DNA from: Fibrobacter succinogenes
Lineage (GTDB): Bacteria; Fibrobacterota; Fibrobacteria; Fibrobacterales; Fibrobacteraceae
DNA: 62,781 nt
Direction of reading: 5' to 3'
Assembly: GCA_902776765.1 (NCBI GenBank)
Contig: CACYRP010000018.1
Coordinates: 1 to 62,781 of the forward strand
A program made the position numbers and the translations under genes. The notes below the pieces were generated by a model. It worked only from the letters and a program-made list of their open reading frames with translations, was not told the DNA's origin and searched no databases. The first letter of the stretch is position 1; each line of letters opens with the position of its first letter. Positions 61,948 to 62,781 of the stretch are shown one piece after another.

Positions 61948-61976
61948 AATATATGAAATTCTATGCAGAAAAGCAA
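61948..61976 (-). promoter_or_regulatory. Sigma-70-like promoter of the repeat RNA
   Basis: Minus strand: TTGCTT (61971-61976), 17-nt spacer, TATATT (61948-61953). Transcription would start at the edge of the first repeat. Confidence 0.5.
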
Positions 61977-61978
61977 CC

Positions 61979-62002
61979 CCTCGCTTCGGCGAGGATTTTT
62001 TT
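61979..62002 (+). terminator. Second copy of the UUCG terminator
   Basis: CCTCGC TTCG GCGAGG A TTTTTTT, nearly identical to 61557-61580. No plus-strand gene lies between the two copies, so it is a duplicate or serves an unseen transcript. Confidence 0.6.
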
Positions 62003-62154
62003 GTTCTATAGAATTAAAATTTTGTTCTTTAGATTTTAAAAATTTTTAAAAGAATTTTAAAATTGCTGAAATTTGCTTAAAAACGCCATTTTTGTTTTTG
62101 AAAAAATAATAAATGCTATTGCGTACTTAATTCAGTGTTTCTATTTTTAATATC

Positions 62155-62781
62155 ATGAAAACGGTTACAGGATACAAAAACTATCGCGAGTATATTCTCG
62201 ACTACTACAAGGAACGCAAGCGTTGTTCTGCGTTTACGTGGCGAGAATTTGCGAAGGTGGCTGGATTTGCGTCGGGTTCGTACCTGAAACTTGTATGTGA
62301 TGGCAAGACGCGTCTTCGCGAAGAAGGAGCGAAAAAGACGGCTCTTGCCATGGGCTTGATGGGATTCGATTTTGATTATTTTATCTTGATGGTGCGTTAC
62401 GAAAACGCCAAGACTGATCAAGAAAAGAAGAAGTGCTTTGAAGAAATGCAGGCTCTTGGCAATGCGAATCGCGTAAAGATTCTCGGAAGCGAAATGTACA
62501 CCTTCTATGAATCCTGGAAACATTCCGTGGTCCGTGAGTTGGCGGTTGCGATGCCTGGCGCAAAGCCGAACGAAATTGCCAAGGTGTGCAAGCCTGCTAT
62601 TTCTGCGGCGGATGTCAGTGAAAGCTTGCGTTTTTTGGTCAAGACAGGCTTTTTGACGCGCGATATCAAGGGAAATTACCATCAGGCGAATGTTTCGCTG
62701 TCGACTGGAAATCTGAACGTGGTTGCCGTGGCGGTACATTCGCTATTGCGGCAGATGGGCGAATTTGCATTGGACGCTTTG
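62155..62781 (+). CDS. TIGR02147-family protein (Fibrobacter paralogous family), 3' truncated
   Basis: ATG at 62155, 209 codons open to the window edge. Starts MKTVTGYKNYREYILDYYKE and continues RCSAFTWREFAKVAGFASGS, LKLVCDGKTRL, KILGSEMYTFYESWKHSVVRELAVA and ISAADVSESLRFLVKTGFL. The order (YRxxLxDYYxxKK, FS-x-R-x-F-x-x-x-A-G, N-Y-L-x-x-V-x-x-G-x-R-x-L, then a winged-helix-like segment) is that of TIGR02147, a family expanded in Fibrobacter succinogenes. Role unknown, possibly regulatory. Upstream 62003-62154 is AT-rich with no gene. Confidence 0.88.
   Translation, partial: MKTVTGYKNYREYILDYYKERKRCSAFTWREFAKVAGFASGSYLKLVCDGKTRLREEGAKKTALAMGLMGFDFDYFILMVRYENAKTDQEKKKCFEEMQALGNANRVKILGSEMYTFYESWKHSVVRELAVAMPGAKPNEIAKVCKPAISAADVSESLRFLVKTGFLTRDIKGNYHQANVSLSTGNLNVVAVAVHSLLRQMGEFALDAL

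Overview
The window looks like chromosome of a Fibrobacter species (F. succinogenes or a close relative). The evidence is several secreted proteins and lipoproteins with Ser-rich (SSSS) linkers, secretion-tail-like C-termini, a TIGR02147-type Fibrobacter paralogous-family gene at the right edge, an LPS/outer-membrane toolkit, and strictly anaerobic genes (class III ribonucleotide reductase, succinate/acetate-type CoA transferase, Na+-pump decarboxylase subunits). This assignment comes from family knowledge and visible motifs; no database search was run.

Layout. 1-5 kb: tail of a PhoU-like gene, a large repeat-containing secreted protein, and a minus-strand cassette of secreted protein, 50-residue peptide and nucleotidyltransferase. 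5-9.6 kb: XPB-type helicase, tRNA-Thr, TPR membrane protein, small lipoprotein, rhomboid protease. 9.8-18.1 kb: PHP-domain protein, beta-barrel protein and BamD on the minus strand, then lptF-lptG-GGDEF on the plus strand (envelope biogenesis). 18.4-23.2 kb: Na+/solute symporter, SIMPL proteins, flavodoxin-like oxidoreductase. 23.4-26.7 kb: anaerobic ribonucleotide reductase operon in which the glycyl-radical segment of NrdD is a separate 48-codon ORF, followed by nrdG. 26.7-28.0 kb: AT-rich accessory pair (uracil-DNA-glycosylase-like protein and SieB-like exclusion protein). 28-47.8 kb: housekeeping genes (SGNH hydrolase, RecD2, CstA, NadA, phosphatase, pseudouridine synthase, Ppx/GppA, histone-like protein, PanB, NERD protein, GH5 glucanase, MqnA, response-regulator GGDEF, Eda, MacB-like ABC pair). 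48-52.5 kb: polysaccharide tyrosine autokinase, OmpA protein with thrombospondin type-3 repeats, GtrA. 53-61.5 kb: CoA transferase, two paralogous lipoproteins with histidine-phosphatase domains, OadG/biotin carrier/OadB cluster. 61.5-62.8 kb: a tandem-repeat RNA locus resembling a type III toxin-antitoxin antitoxin, and a partial TIGR02147 gene.

Between genes lies a striking family of composite inverted repeats. Each is built from reiterated short words (for example TTAGGTATTAGG, TTACTAGTTACTAG, GACGAAAGACGAGAG, GAACTTAGAACTTAG), often arranged around a small GC-rich hairpin such as AATCGCGGCTTTGCCGC, with the reverse-complement words on the other side. They fill most long gaps, and one sits exactly between the two pieces of nrdD. 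A second dispersed family (GTCAT..TGAG..AATCCAGT and the CTCAGGATGAC form) and a GC-rich repeat (GCGGGCGGGGCCC...GGCCGACGC) are also present; related DNA has been absorbed in frame into one CDS.

The strongest candidates for something undescribed are the split NrdD with a stand-alone glycyl-radical peptide, the ToxI-like repeat RNA at 61.8-61.98 kb, the small peptide plus nucleotidyltransferase cassette at 2.5-4.7 kb, and the word-repeat elements themselves.
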